Shown: in pieces, positions 38,830 to 47,897 of the stretch
Position numbering within the stretch: position 1 is the first letter of the stretch
Layout: each line of letters opens with the position of its first letter
Origin: Sphingomonas chungangi
GTDB lineage: Bacteria; Pseudomonadota; Alphaproteobacteria; Sphingomonadales; Sphingomonadaceae
Reading direction: 5' to 3'
NCBI RefSeq assembly: GCF_013778325.1
Contig: NZ_JACEIB010000027.1
Span: 682,001-746,000, forward strand
Length of the DNA: 64,000 nucleotides
Program-made: the position numbers and the translations under genes
Notes under the pieces: generated by a model
Database searches by the model: none
What the model was told of the DNA's origin: nothing
The model's input: the letters and a program-made list of their open reading frames with translations, nothing else

Positions 38830-39978
38830 ATGCGGCTGAGCGACTGCCACAATGTCGAGGATTTCCGGAAGCTGGCGAAGGCCCGCCTGCCCTACCCGAT
38901 CTTCCACTATATCGACGGCGCTGCCGACGACGAGCTGACCAAGGACCGCAACACCGCCGCCTTCGCCGATTGCGACCTGGTGCCCAGCGTACTCGCCGGC
39001 GTCGAGACGATCGACATGCGCATCACGTTGATGGGCAGGGAGATCGCGATGCCGCTCTTCCTCTCGCCCACCGCGCTGCAGCGACTGTTTCACTGGCAGG
39101 GCGAGCGCGCGGTGGCGGCGGTGGCGGAGAAGTTCGGCACATGGTTCGGCATCTCCACGATCGGCACCGTCAGCATCGAGGAGATCGGCCGCACCATTTC
39201 GAGCCCCAAGCTGTTTCAGCTCTACGTGCACAAGGATACGGGCCTGAACCGGTCGATGATCGAGCGCTGCAAGGAAGCCAGGTTCGACGCGATCGCGCTG
39301 ACCGTCGACACGATCGTCGGAGGGAATCGCGAGCGCTGCCTGCGCACCGGCTTCACCTCCCCGCCTAGGTTGACGCCGCGATCGGCCGCGAGTTTCGCGT
39401 TCCACCCGCGCTGGACGCTCAACTACCTGCTGCGGGACGCCTTCGAGCTGCCCAACCTCAAGGATCATGTCTCGGCGGGCACCAACACCGCCATTTCGGT
39501 GGCGGATTATCTCAACACGATGCTCGACCAGAACATGAACTGGGCCGACGCCGAGCGCATCCGCGCCGACTGGGGCGGCCATTTCTGCCTGAAGGGCATC
39601 ATGTCGGTGGAGGATGCCCGCCGCGCCGTCGATATCGGCGCGACCGCGATCATGATCTCCAACCACGGCGGCCGTCAGCTCGACGGCAGCCGCGCGCCGT
39701 TCGACCAGCTCGCCGAGATCGTCGACGCGGTGGGCGACCGGATCGAGGTGATCCTAGACGGCGGCGTCCGCCGCGGCAGCCATGTGTTGAAGGCGCTCAG
39801 CCTCGGCGCGAAGGCGGTGAGCGGCGGCCGGCTCTATCTCTACGCGCTGGCGGCGGCGGGCCAGCCCGGGGTCGAGCGCATCGTCGGTCGCCTGCGCGAC
39901 GAGATCGAGCGCGACATGAAGCTGATGGGGGCACGCAATGTGGGCGAATTGTCGCGCGCCAATCTGCGCTGGCGTTAG
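38830..39978 (+). CDS. FMN-dependent alpha-hydroxy-acid oxidase/dehydrogenase (LldD-like)
   Basis: A 382-aa enzyme of the L-lactate dehydrogenase/glycolate oxidase family. FMN and substrate sites: FHYIDGAADDELT, PLFLSPTALQRLFHWQGE, ISTIGTVSIEE, FQLYVHKD, ALTVDTIVGGNRERCLR, KGIMSVEDARRAV, the catalytic His and neighbouring Arg in SNHGGRQLDGSR, and DGGVRRGSHVLKALSLGAKAV for phosphate. L-lactate is the likely substrate by family resemblance, but mandelate or other 2-hydroxy acids are possible. It begins the block separating sdhB from sdhCDA. Its stop overlaps that of creD (TTAG). Confidence 0.87.
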   Translation: MRLSDCHNVEDFRKLAKARLPYPIFHYIDGAADDELTKDRNTAAFADCDLVPSVLAGVETIDMRITLMGREIAMPLFLSPTALQRLFHWQGERAVAAVAEKFGTWFGISTIGTVSIEEIGRTISSPKLFQLYVHKDTGLNRSMIERCKEARFDAIALTVDTIVGGNRERCLRTGFTSPPRLTPRSAASFAFHPRWTLNYLLRDAFELPNLKDHVSAGTNTAISVADYLNTMLDQNMNWADAERIRADWGGHFCLKGIMSVEDARRAVDIGATAIMISNHGGRQLDGSRAPFDQLAEIVDAVGDRIEVILDGGVRRGSHVLKALSLGAKAVSGGRLYLYALAAAGQPGVERIVGRLRDEIERDMKLMGARNVGELSRANLRWR

Positions 39979-41324
39979 GCTTCCTCCCCCTCCGCCGCGA
40001 TCCGCCAGTTCACGCGGCGGGTGAAGTACATCACCGCCGCCAGCGCCGCGAAGGTGAGCAGCGAACCGATCAGCAGGGAGTAGGCCTCGAGGCTCAGCAG
40101 CACGTAGAGCACCGCATAGAGCGCCACCAGCATCGCGCCGACCGTGCCACCCCGCCGCCAGCTCTTCAGGATCGCCGCCGCATAGCAGGCGAGCAGCACC
40201 GCGATCGCCCCGCTCGCCAGCAGGTAGGCGGGCGTGAAGCCGATCAACTCGGCGAAGGCGAGCAGCAGCACGAAGAAGAGGATCAGCCCGATGCCGACCA
40301 GCAGATAGGCCGGCCCCGGCACCGCAACGCCCATCAGGATGTCGAACATCAGCAGCGCGACGAAGGTGAAGCCGATGAACAGGAAGCCATACTTCGTCGC
40401 GCGGTTGACCTCGCTGTAGAAATCCACCGTGTCGAGCAGAGCGACGCTCACCTGCGTGTTCGGATCGGGATCGCGCTCGCCGATCGAGACGATCGGGCGA
40501 TTGAGCGCGAGGTTGCCGATCCGCCAGTCGGCGGCGAAACCCTGCTTGGTCACGGTGCGCGCCGCCGGCAGGAAGGCGCCGAGGAAGCTCGGGGATGCCC
40601 AGCTGGACGAGACATGCCATTGCGTGTCCTGCGCGGACGGTGCGAGTGCCAGACTGTCGTGGCCGCGCAGCTGGAAGGCGATGTCGAACGGGATCGCGCG
40701 CGCCGCCGCGACCGGCCCGGCAAGCCGCCCGCTGAAGCCGTTGCCGTCGTTCGCGCTCAGCCCCGATCCCGGGATCAGGGGCAGCCGCTGCCCGTCGACG
40801 CTGACGACCGGCTGCGATCCGGCGAGCCCCTTGGCGCTGCTGATCCCCATCGCGATCTGCGCCTGGTCGAGGTGCACCGAGGCCGGATCGATGTTGAGCT
40901 TGGCGAGATCGGGCAGCTGGAAGGTGCCCGCCGCATGCACGTCGGCGGTGTAGATCACCGCCTCGTAAATCGAGACCTTGCGCAGCTGCGGCTCCAGCTG
41001 CGTGTCGATCGCCAGCTTCGTCGGCGCGATCACCAGCGAATCGTCGCGGCTTTCCTGGTGCGTCTGGGTCTGGCCGTTCTCGGTCGTGGTGGTCTGCACC
41101 ATGTGGGTGAAAGGCACGACCAGATAGGGGCCGGCGAGCGTCTGCGTGTCACCCCAGCCGGCGACGATCGCATCCTTGGCGGTGGTCGATTGGGACTGGC
41201 GATCGTAGACCAGCAGATAGACCGAGAAGAGCGGGATCGCGAGCAGCGCCGCCAGCAACACGACCAGCCCGAACTTGTAGCCCGGCGTGCGGGCCGGGGC
41301 CGGTTTTCCGGCGACAGTCGCCAT
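39975..41324 (-). CDS. creD: CreD family inner-membrane protein
   Basis: A 449-aa membrane protein of the CreD (Cet) family. An N-terminal helix (GLVVLLAALLAIPLFSVYLLV) is followed by a large periplasmic domain of about 250 residues (GPYLVVPFT, LEPQLRKVSIYEAVIYTADVHAAGTF, FSGRL). The remaining part is five or six helices starting at YGFLFIGFTFVALLMFDILMG. In enterobacteria creD is switched on by the CreBC two-component system and affects envelope stability and colicin or beta-lactam tolerance. No creB or creC is near here, so the control must differ. Confidence 0.92.
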   Translation of the reverse strand: MATVAGKPAPARTPGYKFGLVVLLAALLAIPLFSVYLLVYDRQSQSTTAKDAIVAGWGDTQTLAGPYLVVPFTHMVQTTTTENGQTQTHQESRDDSLVIAPTKLAIDTQLEPQLRKVSIYEAVIYTADVHAAGTFQLPDLAKLNIDPASVHLDQAQIAMGISSAKGLAGSQPVVSVDGQRLPLIPGSGLSANDGNGFSGRLAGPVAAARAIPFDIAFQLRGHDSLALAPSAQDTQWHVSSSWASPSFLGAFLPAARTVTKQGFAADWRIGNLALNRPIVSIGERDPDPNTQVSVALLDTVDFYSEVNRATKYGFLFIGFTFVALLMFDILMGVAVPGPAYLLVGIGLILFFVLLLAFAELIGFTPAYLLASGAIAVLLACYAAAILKSWRRGGTVGAMLVALYAVLYVLLSLEAYSLLIGSLLTFAALAAVMYFTRRVNWRIAAEGEEA

Positions 41325-41539
41325 ATGCGCATCCTCCCTGTTGTGCGAGGCATAGCGCGCCGACTCAGCGAAGCGAAATGCGAAGCTCCCGAAGTTTCGA
41401 TGCAGAAGCGATGCAGGTCGATCATCTTGTCTATTTTATAGAACAATCCGGATCACACTTACCGACTGTTACGGTCGACGATCGTGCGTATCTTGCCGCT
41501 TCAAGGGCAAGCCTCCCGGCCACCCTCTGGAGACAGACC

Positions 41540-42283
41540 ATGACCACCATGCTCACCGACAAGACCGCCCTCGTCACCGGCGGATCGCGCGGCATCGGCG
41601 CCGCGATCGCCAGGCGCCTGGCCCGCGAGGGCGCGAATGTCGTCATCACCTATGCCGGCAACGAGGCGGCCGCCGCCGAAACGGTCGCCGCGATCGAGGC
41701 CGAGGGCCGCAAAGCGCTCGCCATCCGCGCCGACGCGTCGGACATGGCCGCCAGCCGCACCGCCGTCGTCCAGGCGGCTGAATTCCTCGGCGGCCTCGAC
41801 ATCCTCGTTCACAATGCCGGCGTCGCCGAGTTCGGTCCAGTAGGCGAGATCGGCGATGGCAGCTACCGGCAGCAGTTCGGCGTCAACGTGGACGGTGTAT
41901 TCGCCGGCACCAGTGCCGCCATCCCGCACCTGCGCGACGGAGGCCGCGTGATCATCATCGGAAGCGTCAACGCCCATACCATGCCGACACCGGGAGGCGC
42001 GATCTACGGCGCAACCAAAGCGGCGGTCGCCGGGCTGGCGCGCGGCTGGGCACGCGATCTCGGCCCGCGCGGCATCCTCGTCAACGTGATCCAGCCCGGC
42101 CCGGTCGATACCGACATGAACCCGGCGGACGGCGATTTCGCCAAGGTGCTGGTGCCGCTGATGGCGATCGGCCGCTACGGCAAGGTGGAAGAAATCGCCA
42201 ACCTCGCCGCCTTCCTGGCGAGCGACGAATCCTCGTTGATCACGGGCACCACGATCGACATCGACGGCGGCTTCTCGATCTGA
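41540..42283 (+). CDS. Short-chain dehydrogenase/reductase (3-oxoacyl-ACP reductase-like)
   Basis: A 247-aa classical SDR using NAD(P): ALVTGGSRGIGAAIA for the nucleotide (Arg after the Gly-Ser favours NADP), HNAGVAEFG, the catalytic Ser in IIIGSVNA, Tyr-x3-Lys in YGATKAAVAGLARGWARDLG, and the C-terminal TGTTIDIDGGFSI. It resembles FabG-like proteins acting outside fatty-acid synthesis; the substrate is unknown. The ATG at 41540 is chosen because upstream in-frame sequence is not SDR-like. The 215-base gap to divergent creD is relatively A/T-rich (TTGTCTATTTTATAGAAC) and probably holds both promoters. Confidence 0.88.
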   Translation: MTTMLTDKTALVTGGSRGIGAAIARRLAREGANVVITYAGNEAAAAETVAAIEAEGRKALAIRADASDMAASRTAVVQAAEFLGGLDILVHNAGVAEFGPVGEIGDGSYRQQFGVNVDGVFAGTSAAIPHLRDGGRVIIIGSVNAHTMPTPGGAIYGATKAAVAGLARGWARDLGPRGILVNVIQPGPVDTDMNPADGDFAKVLVPLMAIGRYGKVEEIANLAAFLASDESSLITGTTIDIDGGFSI

Positions 42284-42292
42284 CCGGAGCGG

Positions 42293-42739
42293 TCAGTCGT
42301 CATCTTCGGCCGGTGTGGCAGCGTCCGCATCGGCCGACGACATGCGGGGCGGAGGCACCAGAATGTCCGGGAATTCCTTGTGGGTATCGCGCCCGGTCAC
42401 CTTTGCCGGAACCTGATGCACCCAGCGGGCGGAGGGCGACGGCGGCGTGGGCGCCTCTTCCCTCTTGGGCAGGTAGCGATCGAACCGCCCTTCCCGCCAC
42501 GAGCGCGCAACGAATGTCGCCGCGAACGCCAGCGCGGCCACGATCAGCCCGAACAGCAGGCCCTTGAGAAAGCGCGCCAAGGCCCGCCGGCGATCCGCCC
42601 GCCGCGCGATCCGCTCGCGCGCGACCTCGTCATAGCCGACCTCGGCGAGCACGAATTCCCGCCACCCGGCGCTGAGATCGGCGCCGGAATCGCTGCGCGG
42701 CTCGAACTCCGGCCGCCGGACGAGTCTCCGATAGGACAT
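42293..42739 (-). CDS. Single-pass membrane protein of unknown function
   Basis: A 148-aa protein with an N-terminal hydrophilic Arg-rich part, one membrane helix (FLKGLLFGLIVAALAFAATFVA) near residues 68-88 and a Pro-rich C terminus ending in an acidic run (PAEDDD). The ATG at 42739 gives MSYRRLVRRPEF; an earlier start would overlap the mrr gene. No family recognised. It lies just downstream of mrr on the same strand, but its GC-rich composition is that of the chromosome, not that of mrr. Confidence 0.65.
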   Translation of the reverse strand: MSYRRLVRRPEFEPRSDSGADLSAGWREFVLAEVGYDEVARERIARRADRRRALARFLKGLLFGLIVAALAFAATFVARSWREGRFDRYLPKREEAPTPPSPSARWVHQVPAKVTGRDTHKEFPDILVPPPRMSSADADAATPAEDDD

Positions 42740-42791
42740 GACGGCGGCAGGGTAGCGCGGCAGAGTTTGCCAAAGGGTTGACGAGGTTGAA

Positions 42792-43646
42792 CTAAAGTTG
42801 AGCGAACCAACCATCATCAACGGTAACGCGTTCAACGATTTCAGTCTTCAGACCAAGCTTAAGATCTTTGAGCAAAGTACAGAGTTGGTCGCCATCAATT
42901 AGATCGATGGCTGGTGCGCCATCTCTCGTCGCCTCGCGTCTTGCATCGGTTGAGAAAGTGCCGGTCGTGATAATCAATCCTTTGTCACTCCGGCCGACCA
43001 TAGCACCTCGAAAATCTCGAACCGTTCCCGGCCCAACCGTACCTACATACCGCTTGCACTGGAATAGCGTAATAAAACTAAGAAGATTCAGCCGAAGTAC
43101 TCCGACGCCGTCTATACCGCCATCACCGGATCGACCTGTGACTTCCACTTTAACGAAGCCCGCTTCCCTCAAGATGCGCTGAGACAGGCGCTCAAACGCT
43201 GCAGGCTCCATGCTCTTGAGAACCAACAGAAGCCGGTCGCGCCAGGACGCCACCTCGCTTTCGCTATCGTCCTGTTCTCCCGCGCCAGTCGTAGGCGCTC
43301 CCTCCACATCGCGGCGGCGTTCAAAATCAGCCTTTCTTACGGCCGCAGGAATAAGACGAACCTGCTCCCTGGTAATGCCCTCACCCTTTTCGGTGAGTGA
43401 CCATACACCGCGCTGGCTGTTATCGAGAACCCCGTCCTTCTTGAGATAGGTCTTCGCCCACGCAAGATTATAGGCGAGCTTTGTCTGCCGCCCGTCCGTA
43501 TGAACGATAGATGCCACTTCATCAGGAATCGCATCTAGCTCGATAATTTTTGCTAAAAGTTCTTCATTTGACGCCGACCCACCTGTCGCCTTCAATGCAA
43601 CCAAAGTAGGCCACATCAGCGAATCGAAGGTAGGAACGTCTCGCAC
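42792..43646 (-). CDS. mrr: Mrr-type restriction endonuclease (type IV, modified DNA)
   Basis: A 284-aa protein in two parts. The N-terminal Mrr_N-like winged-helix region (MWPTLVALKATGGSASNEELLAKIIEL, TRTDGRQTKLAYNLAWAKTYLKKDGVL-like, WSLTEKG) recognises DNA. The C-terminal PD-(D/E)xK nuclease has AFERLSQRILREAGFVKVEVTGRSGDGGIDG and the FQCKRY lysine motif. Family members cut methylated foreign DNA; the specificity is unknown here. Codons and base composition are clearly richer in A/T than all neighbours, and it has no linked methylase, consistent with an acquired defence gene inserted 9 bases after the sdhA stop. Confidence 0.87.
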   Translation of the reverse strand: MRDVPTFDSLMWPTLVALKATGGSASNEELLAKIIELDAIPDEVASIVHTDGRQTKLAYNLAWAKTYLKKDGVLDNSQRGVWSLTEKGEGITREQVRLIPAAVRKADFERRRDVEGAPTTGAGEQDDSESEVASWRDRLLLVLKSMEPAAFERLSQRILREAGFVKVEVTGRSGDGGIDGVGVLRLNLLSFITLFQCKRYVGTVGPGTVRDFRGAMVGRSDKGLIITTGTFSTDARREATRDGAPAIDLIDGDQLCTLLKDLKLGLKTEIVERVTVDDGWFAQL

Positions 43647-43655
43647 GATTCGCTC

Positions 43656-45458
43656 TCAATACACGCGCGCCTTCGGCTTGATGTAGCTCACGTCGTCGGT
43701 CAGCGTGTAGTCGTGCACCGGGCGGTAGTCGATCTTCACCAGATCCTTCGCGCCGTTCGCATAGTCGAACCAGGCGATCGTGTGCTTCATCCACTCGGCG
43801 TCGTCGCGCTTGGGGAAATCCTCGTGCATATGCGCGCCGCGGCTTTCCTTGCGGTTGGCGGCCGAGTGCATCGTGATCACCGCCTGCGGGAGCATGTTGT
43901 CCAGCTCCAGCGTCTCGATCAGGTCGGTGTTCCAGATCAGCGAGCGATCGGAGACCTGCACGTCGGAGAGCTTGGCATAGACCTCGTCGATATGCTTCTC
44001 GCCTTCGCTGAGCAGCGCGGTGTCGCGGAACACGGCGGCGTGTTTCTGCATCGTGCGCTGCATGTCGAGGCGGATGTCCGCCGTCTTCGTGCTGCCCGAG
44101 GCGTTGCGGTAATGGTCGAGGCGGGCGAGCGCCTTGTCGTCCGCCGCCGTCACCACCGCGCCGTGCTTGGAGTTGGGCTGGACCAGCTCGGCGATGCGGA
44201 AGCCGGTCGCGCGACCGAACACCACGAGATCGATCAGCGAATTGGAGCCGAGGCGGTTGGCGCCGTGCACCGACACGCAGGCCGCCTCGCCGACCGCGAA
44301 CAGGCCGGGCACCACCGTGTCCGGCTCGCCGTCCTTCAGCGTGACGACCTCGCCGTGATAGTTACAGGGGATGCCGCCCATATTGTAGTGGACCGTTGGC
44401 GTGACAGGCAGGGGCTGGCGCGTGAGATCCACACCGGCGAAGATCTTGCCGGTCTCGGTGATACCCGGAAGCCGCTCGTGCAGCACCTTGGGATCGATAT
44501 GATCGAGGTGCAGGTAGATATAGTCCTTGTTCGGGCCGACGCCGCGGCCTTCGCGCATCTCCATCGCCATCGAGCGGGCGACGACGTCTCGCGAAGCGAG
44601 GTCCTTGGCCGACGGTGCATAGCGCTCCATGAAGCGCTCGCCTTCCGAGTTGGTGAGGTAGCCGCCCTCGCCGCGCGCGCCCTCGGTGATCAGCACGCCC
44701 GCCCCGTAGATGCCGGTCGGGTGAAACTGGACGAACTCCATGTCCTGCAGCGGCAGGCCGGCGCGCAGCACCATGCCGCCGCCGTCGCCGGTGCAGGTGT
44801 GGGCCGAGGTCGCCGAGAAATACATGCGGCCGCCGCCGCCCGTCGCCAGCACGGTGGCGTGGCTGCGGAAGCGGTGGATGGTGCCGTCTTCCATGCAGAG
44901 CGCGATCACGCCCTTGCAGACGCCGTCCTCCATGATGAGGTCGAGCGCGAAATATTCGATGTAGAAGTCGGCGTCATACTTGAGGCTCTGCTGGTAGAGC
45001 GCGTGGAGCATGGCGTGGCCGGTACGGTCTGCCGCGGCGCAGGTGCGCTGCACGGGCGGGCCTTCGCCCATATTCTGCATGTGGCCGCCGAACGGGCGCT
45101 GGTAGATCGTCCCTTCCGGGTTGCGGCTGAACGGCACGCCCGCGTGCTCCAGCTCGATCACCGCCGCAGGCGCCTCGCGCACCATATATTCGATCGCGTC
45201 CTGGTCGCCGAGCCAGTCCGATCCCTTGACGGTGTCGAACATGTGCCAGGTCCAGTGGTCCGGCGTGTTGTTGCCGAGGCTCGCCGCGATGCCGCCTTGC
45301 GCCGCCACCGTGTGCGAGCGCGTCGGGAACACCTTGGTGATGCAGGCCGTCTTCAGGCCCTTCTCGGCGCAGCCCATGGTGGCGCGCAGGCCCGATCCGC
45401 CGGCCCCGACGACGACGGCATCATAGACGTGATCGATGATCTTGTAGGAAGCAGTCAT
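43656..45458 (-). CDS. sdhA: Succinate dehydrogenase flavoprotein subunit
   Basis: Oxidises succinate to fumarate; 600 aa, bound to the membrane by SdhCD. Visible marks are [13 protein letters not shown] for FAD, the His for covalent FAD in [56 protein letters not shown], the catalytic Arg region [21 protein letters not shown] and [15 protein letters not shown]. The ATG at 45458 shares a base with the sdhD stop (TAATG). The expected sdhB is not next; the mrr gene follows 9 bases after the stop. Confidence 0.98.
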   Translation of the reverse strand: MTASYKIIDHVYDAVVVGAGGSGLRATMGCAEKGLKTACITKVFPTRSHTVAAQGGIAASLGNNTPDHWTWHMFDTVKGSDWLGDQDAIEYMVREAPAAVIELEHAGVPFSRNPEGTIYQRPFGGHMQNMGEGPPVQRTCAAADRTGHAMLHALYQQSLKYDADFYIEYFALDLIMEDGVCKGVIALCMEDGTIHRFRSHATVLATGGGGRMYFSATSAHTCTGDGGGMVLRAGLPLQDMEFVQFHPTGIYGAGVLITEGARGEGGYLTNSEGERFMERYAPSAKDLASRDVVARSMAMEMREGRGVGPNKDYIYLHLDHIDPKVLHERLPGITETGKIFAGVDLTRQPLPVTPTVHYNMGGIPCNYHGEVVTLKDGEPDTVVPGLFAVGEAACVSVHGANRLGSNSLIDLVVFGRATGFRIAELVQPNSKHGAVVTAADDKALARLDHYRNASGSTKTADIRLDMQRTMQKHAAVFRDTALLSEGEKHIDEVYAKLSDVQVSDRSLIWNTDLIETLELDNMLPQAVITMHSAANRKESRGAHMHEDFPKRDDAEWMKHTIAWFDYANGAKDLVKIDYRPVHDYTLTDDVSYIKPKARVY

Positions 45459-45847
45459 TATGCGGGCACCCCGCCGAAGGCGATCTTGAGGATCGAGAAG
45501 ACGCAGAGCGCGCCGCACAGGAAGACGTAGGCGTTCAGCAGCAGCAGCACCGCCACCTTGTTGCCCTCGTCATGCACATAATCCTCGATGAAGGTCTGCA
45601 TGCCGAGGCGCAGGTGCCAGAATGTGGAGAGCACCAGCAGCACCAGCGGCACCGCCACCAGCGGCGACTTCAGCCACAGCACGACGGCCTGGTGATCGAC
45701 GACCGGCAGGCGCACGATCGAGACCACGAACCAGATCATCAGGATCAGGTTGGCGGCGGCGGTGACCCGCTGCAGCCACCAGTGATGTGTGCCCGATTTG
45801 GCGGAGCCGAGGCCCCGCACGCGGCCAAGGCCGGTTCCCGTACCCAT
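45458..45847 (-). CDS. sdhD: Succinate dehydrogenase membrane anchor subunit
   Basis: A 129-aa protein with three membrane helices that with SdhC holds heme b and the ubiquinone site. It has the start [27 protein letters not shown] and the heme/quinone region [21 protein letters not shown] with conserved His and Asp-Tyr. The ATG at 45847 overlaps the sdhC stop (TGATG), and its own stop overlaps sdhA, so sdhC-D-A are tightly coupled. Confidence 0.95.
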   Translation of the reverse strand: MGTGTGLGRVRGLGSAKSGTHHWWLQRVTAAANLILMIWFVVSIVRLPVVDHQAVVLWLKSPLVAVPLVLLVLSTFWHLRLGMQTFIEDYVHDEGNKVAVLLLLNAYVFLCGALCVFSILKIAFGGVPA

Positions 45848-46293
45848 CAGAACACCTTCCCGGTTGCAACGAGGATCGCCCACACCACCAGGGTCGCGGT
45901 GATCGAGAAGGCGATGGTGAGCAGAGCGCCCATACGGTTGGTCTTGAGCTCGTAGCCCGCGCCCGTATCGAGCACGAAGTGCCGCACGCCCGAGGCCATG
46001 TGCTGGAACAGGCTCCAGGTCAGGCCGATGCCGACGATCTTGGCGAGGATGTTGACCAGCGCCTGCGCGCCCTCATGCGGGCTCGACGAGTCCGACTGGA
46101 CGACCCAGTGGTAGAAGATATTGTAGGCGTCCGCGCTCATCGCGGCGGAGACCAGCCACCAGGTGAGCATCACACCGCCGCCGATCGCCAGCGCCGTGCC
46201 GGTGGCGCGGTGCAGGATCGAGACCAGCATGTGCGGGCCCCATCTCCAGATGCTCAAATGCGGGGATAGCGGCCGGGCGGCGTTTCTGGACAC
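45847..46293 (-). CDS. sdhC: Succinate dehydrogenase cytochrome b556 subunit
   Basis: A 148-aa heme- and quinone-binding membrane subunit with three helices. Typical SdhC features: RPLSPHLSIWRWGPHMLVSILHRATGTAL with conserved Ser and Arg, and the heme His in HMASGVRHFVLDTG. I prefer the GTG at 46293, nine bases after GAGGG. A TTG at 46299 is only four bases from it. First gene of the sdhCDA operon. Confidence 0.95.
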   Translation of the reverse strand: MSRNAARPLSPHLSIWRWGPHMLVSILHRATGTALAIGGGVMLTWWLVSAAMSADAYNIFYHWVVQSDSSSPHEGAQALVNILAKIVGIGLTWSLFQHMASGVRHFVLDTGAGYELKTNRMGALLTIAFSITATLVVWAILVATGKVF

Positions 46294-46458
46294 GGACAAT
46301 CACCCTCGATCTTCTTTGTTGCGGTGGTCTTTGGTCCAAACGGTGGCGCGATGCAACATGAATGGAGCGGAGGGCGAGCCGCCTTTTTCGGCCGTCCGGG
46401 CGATCGTGCATAACGGCTCATTTACCACTGCGCGCCTATCAGGTTCGCGAAGACCGAC

Positions 46459-47823
46459 ATGCGGAGTGAGCCTCTAATGACCTATGCCTCCCCCAGCCTG
46501 CCGCACGGCGGCATGGTCTCGCTGAGCGAGCGGGCGATCGAGGAGCGACTGCAGGCCTATAACAGCGACGGCGCATTCGGGCAGCGGCTGGCCGCATTGT
46601 GGGGGCGCATCGGCGAGGATCTGGTCACAGTCTGCCGCCGCTGCTGGGACGAGATCGCAGCCCTTCCCGGCGTCGACCAGGACAGGCTTTCCGAGCGGAT
46701 GCACGAGAGCCAGCGCCGCGCGCTGCGCGGTCCGATCGATGCCGAGTGGGTGCGCATGATTGCCCGCGAGGGCCGCATGATCGTCGAGCGTCAGATCCCA
46801 ACCCCGGTCGTGGTGCAGTTCATCCATGCGATGGGCACCGCCATGCTCGATCTCGTTCGGGAGCGCTGCCCGGAAGACCGAGCCTTCGTCCGCGAGACGG
46901 CGGAGACGCTGCGTCTGCTGGGTTCGATCCAGCTCGAAATCCTCTTCTCGGAGATCACCAAGATCTATCGCGAACGCTCGAACGAGGAGCGCGCGTCGGC
47001 CGGCACCGCCTTCCGCGAGCAGATGACGGCGATCCTCGGTACCACGCTCTCCGATTCGTCGGTGCTGCGCGACCAGACCGTGCAGACCTCGCAGTCGGCG
47101 CGCGGCATGCTGGGCAAGGCCTCGGAAGTCGCCGCCGCCGCCGAGCAGTCGGCCGTCGCGATGCGCGAGGCGGCGCAGACCGCCGCCGGCCTGATCCGCG
47201 CCATCGAGGATGCTCGCCGCGAGGTCGAGATCGCCGCCGGCGTCGCCACCCGCGCCGCCGACCAGTCCACCCAGGCGGTGGTCGTCGCCGATGCGCTCTC
47301 CGGCCACGCCCAGGCGATCGAATCGATCCTCGGCCTGATCCGCGACATTGCCGGCCAGACCAACCTGCTCGCGCTCAACGCCACGATCGAGGCGGCGCGT
47401 GCCGGAGACGCCGGCCGCGGCTTCGCGGTCGTCGCGCAGGAGGTGAAGAGCCTCGCTTCCCAGACCGCGCGCGCCACCGACGACATCGCCGCCAAGATCG
47501 CCGCGATCCAGTCCGCCTCGCGCCAGACGCTCGACGTCAACGGCTCGATCCGCGACATTGTCGGCGAGGTGCAGACCTCCGCCCAGCGCATCCGCGAGGC
47601 GATGGAGGCGCAGGCCCAGACCGTCACCATGATCACCGCCGCCGTCGACGAGACCGCGCTCGCCGCCGACTCGATGTCCGGAACCATCGCCGCCATCCGC
47701 GTCGATACTGAGGCGGTCGCCTCCGACATCGATCGCATCGAATCGGGCTTCCGCTCGGTCGACGATCAGCTCGCCCGCCTCGAGAGCACCACGGGAGAAT
47801 TCGTCAGTCGCGTCGCGGCCTGA
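46459..47823 (+). CDS. Soluble methyl-accepting chemotaxis-type signal transducer
   Basis: A 454-aa cytoplasmic protein without membrane helices. The C-terminal half is a chemoreceptor signalling domain with the conserved hairpin [38 protein letters not shown] near residues 295-335, flanked by heptad-rich coiled coils. The N-terminal 190 residues are all helical. Their layout ([19 protein letters not shown], then [23 protein letters not shown]) resembles the globin-like domain of globin-coupled sensors, but the His that binds heme appears to be absent, so a heme-free sensor is likely. No che genes are nearby. An alternative ATG lies at 46477. Confidence 0.85.
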   Translation: MRSEPLMTYASPSLPHGGMVSLSERAIEERLQAYNSDGAFGQRLAALWGRIGEDLVTVCRRCWDEIAALPGVDQDRLSERMHESQRRALRGPIDAEWVRMIAREGRMIVERQIPTPVVVQFIHAMGTAMLDLVRERCPEDRAFVRETAETLRLLGSIQLEILFSEITKIYRERSNEERASAGTAFREQMTAILGTTLSDSSVLRDQTVQTSQSARGMLGKASEVAAAAEQSAVAMREAAQTAAGLIRAIEDARREVEIAAGVATRAADQSTQAVVVADALSGHAQAIESILGLIRDIAGQTNLLALNATIEAARAGDAGRGFAVVAQEVKSLASQTARATDDIAAKIAAIQSASRQTLDVNGSIRDIVGEVQTSAQRIREAMEAQAQTVTMITAAVDETALAADSMSGTIAAIRVDTEAVASDIDRIESGFRSVDDQLARLESTTGEFVSRVAA

Positions 47824-47897
47824 CACCACGCATCCATTCCGCACGCGGCACGTTCCGGCCATAGGCGACACCAGATCGCCCGGCTGGAGACGTTCCC

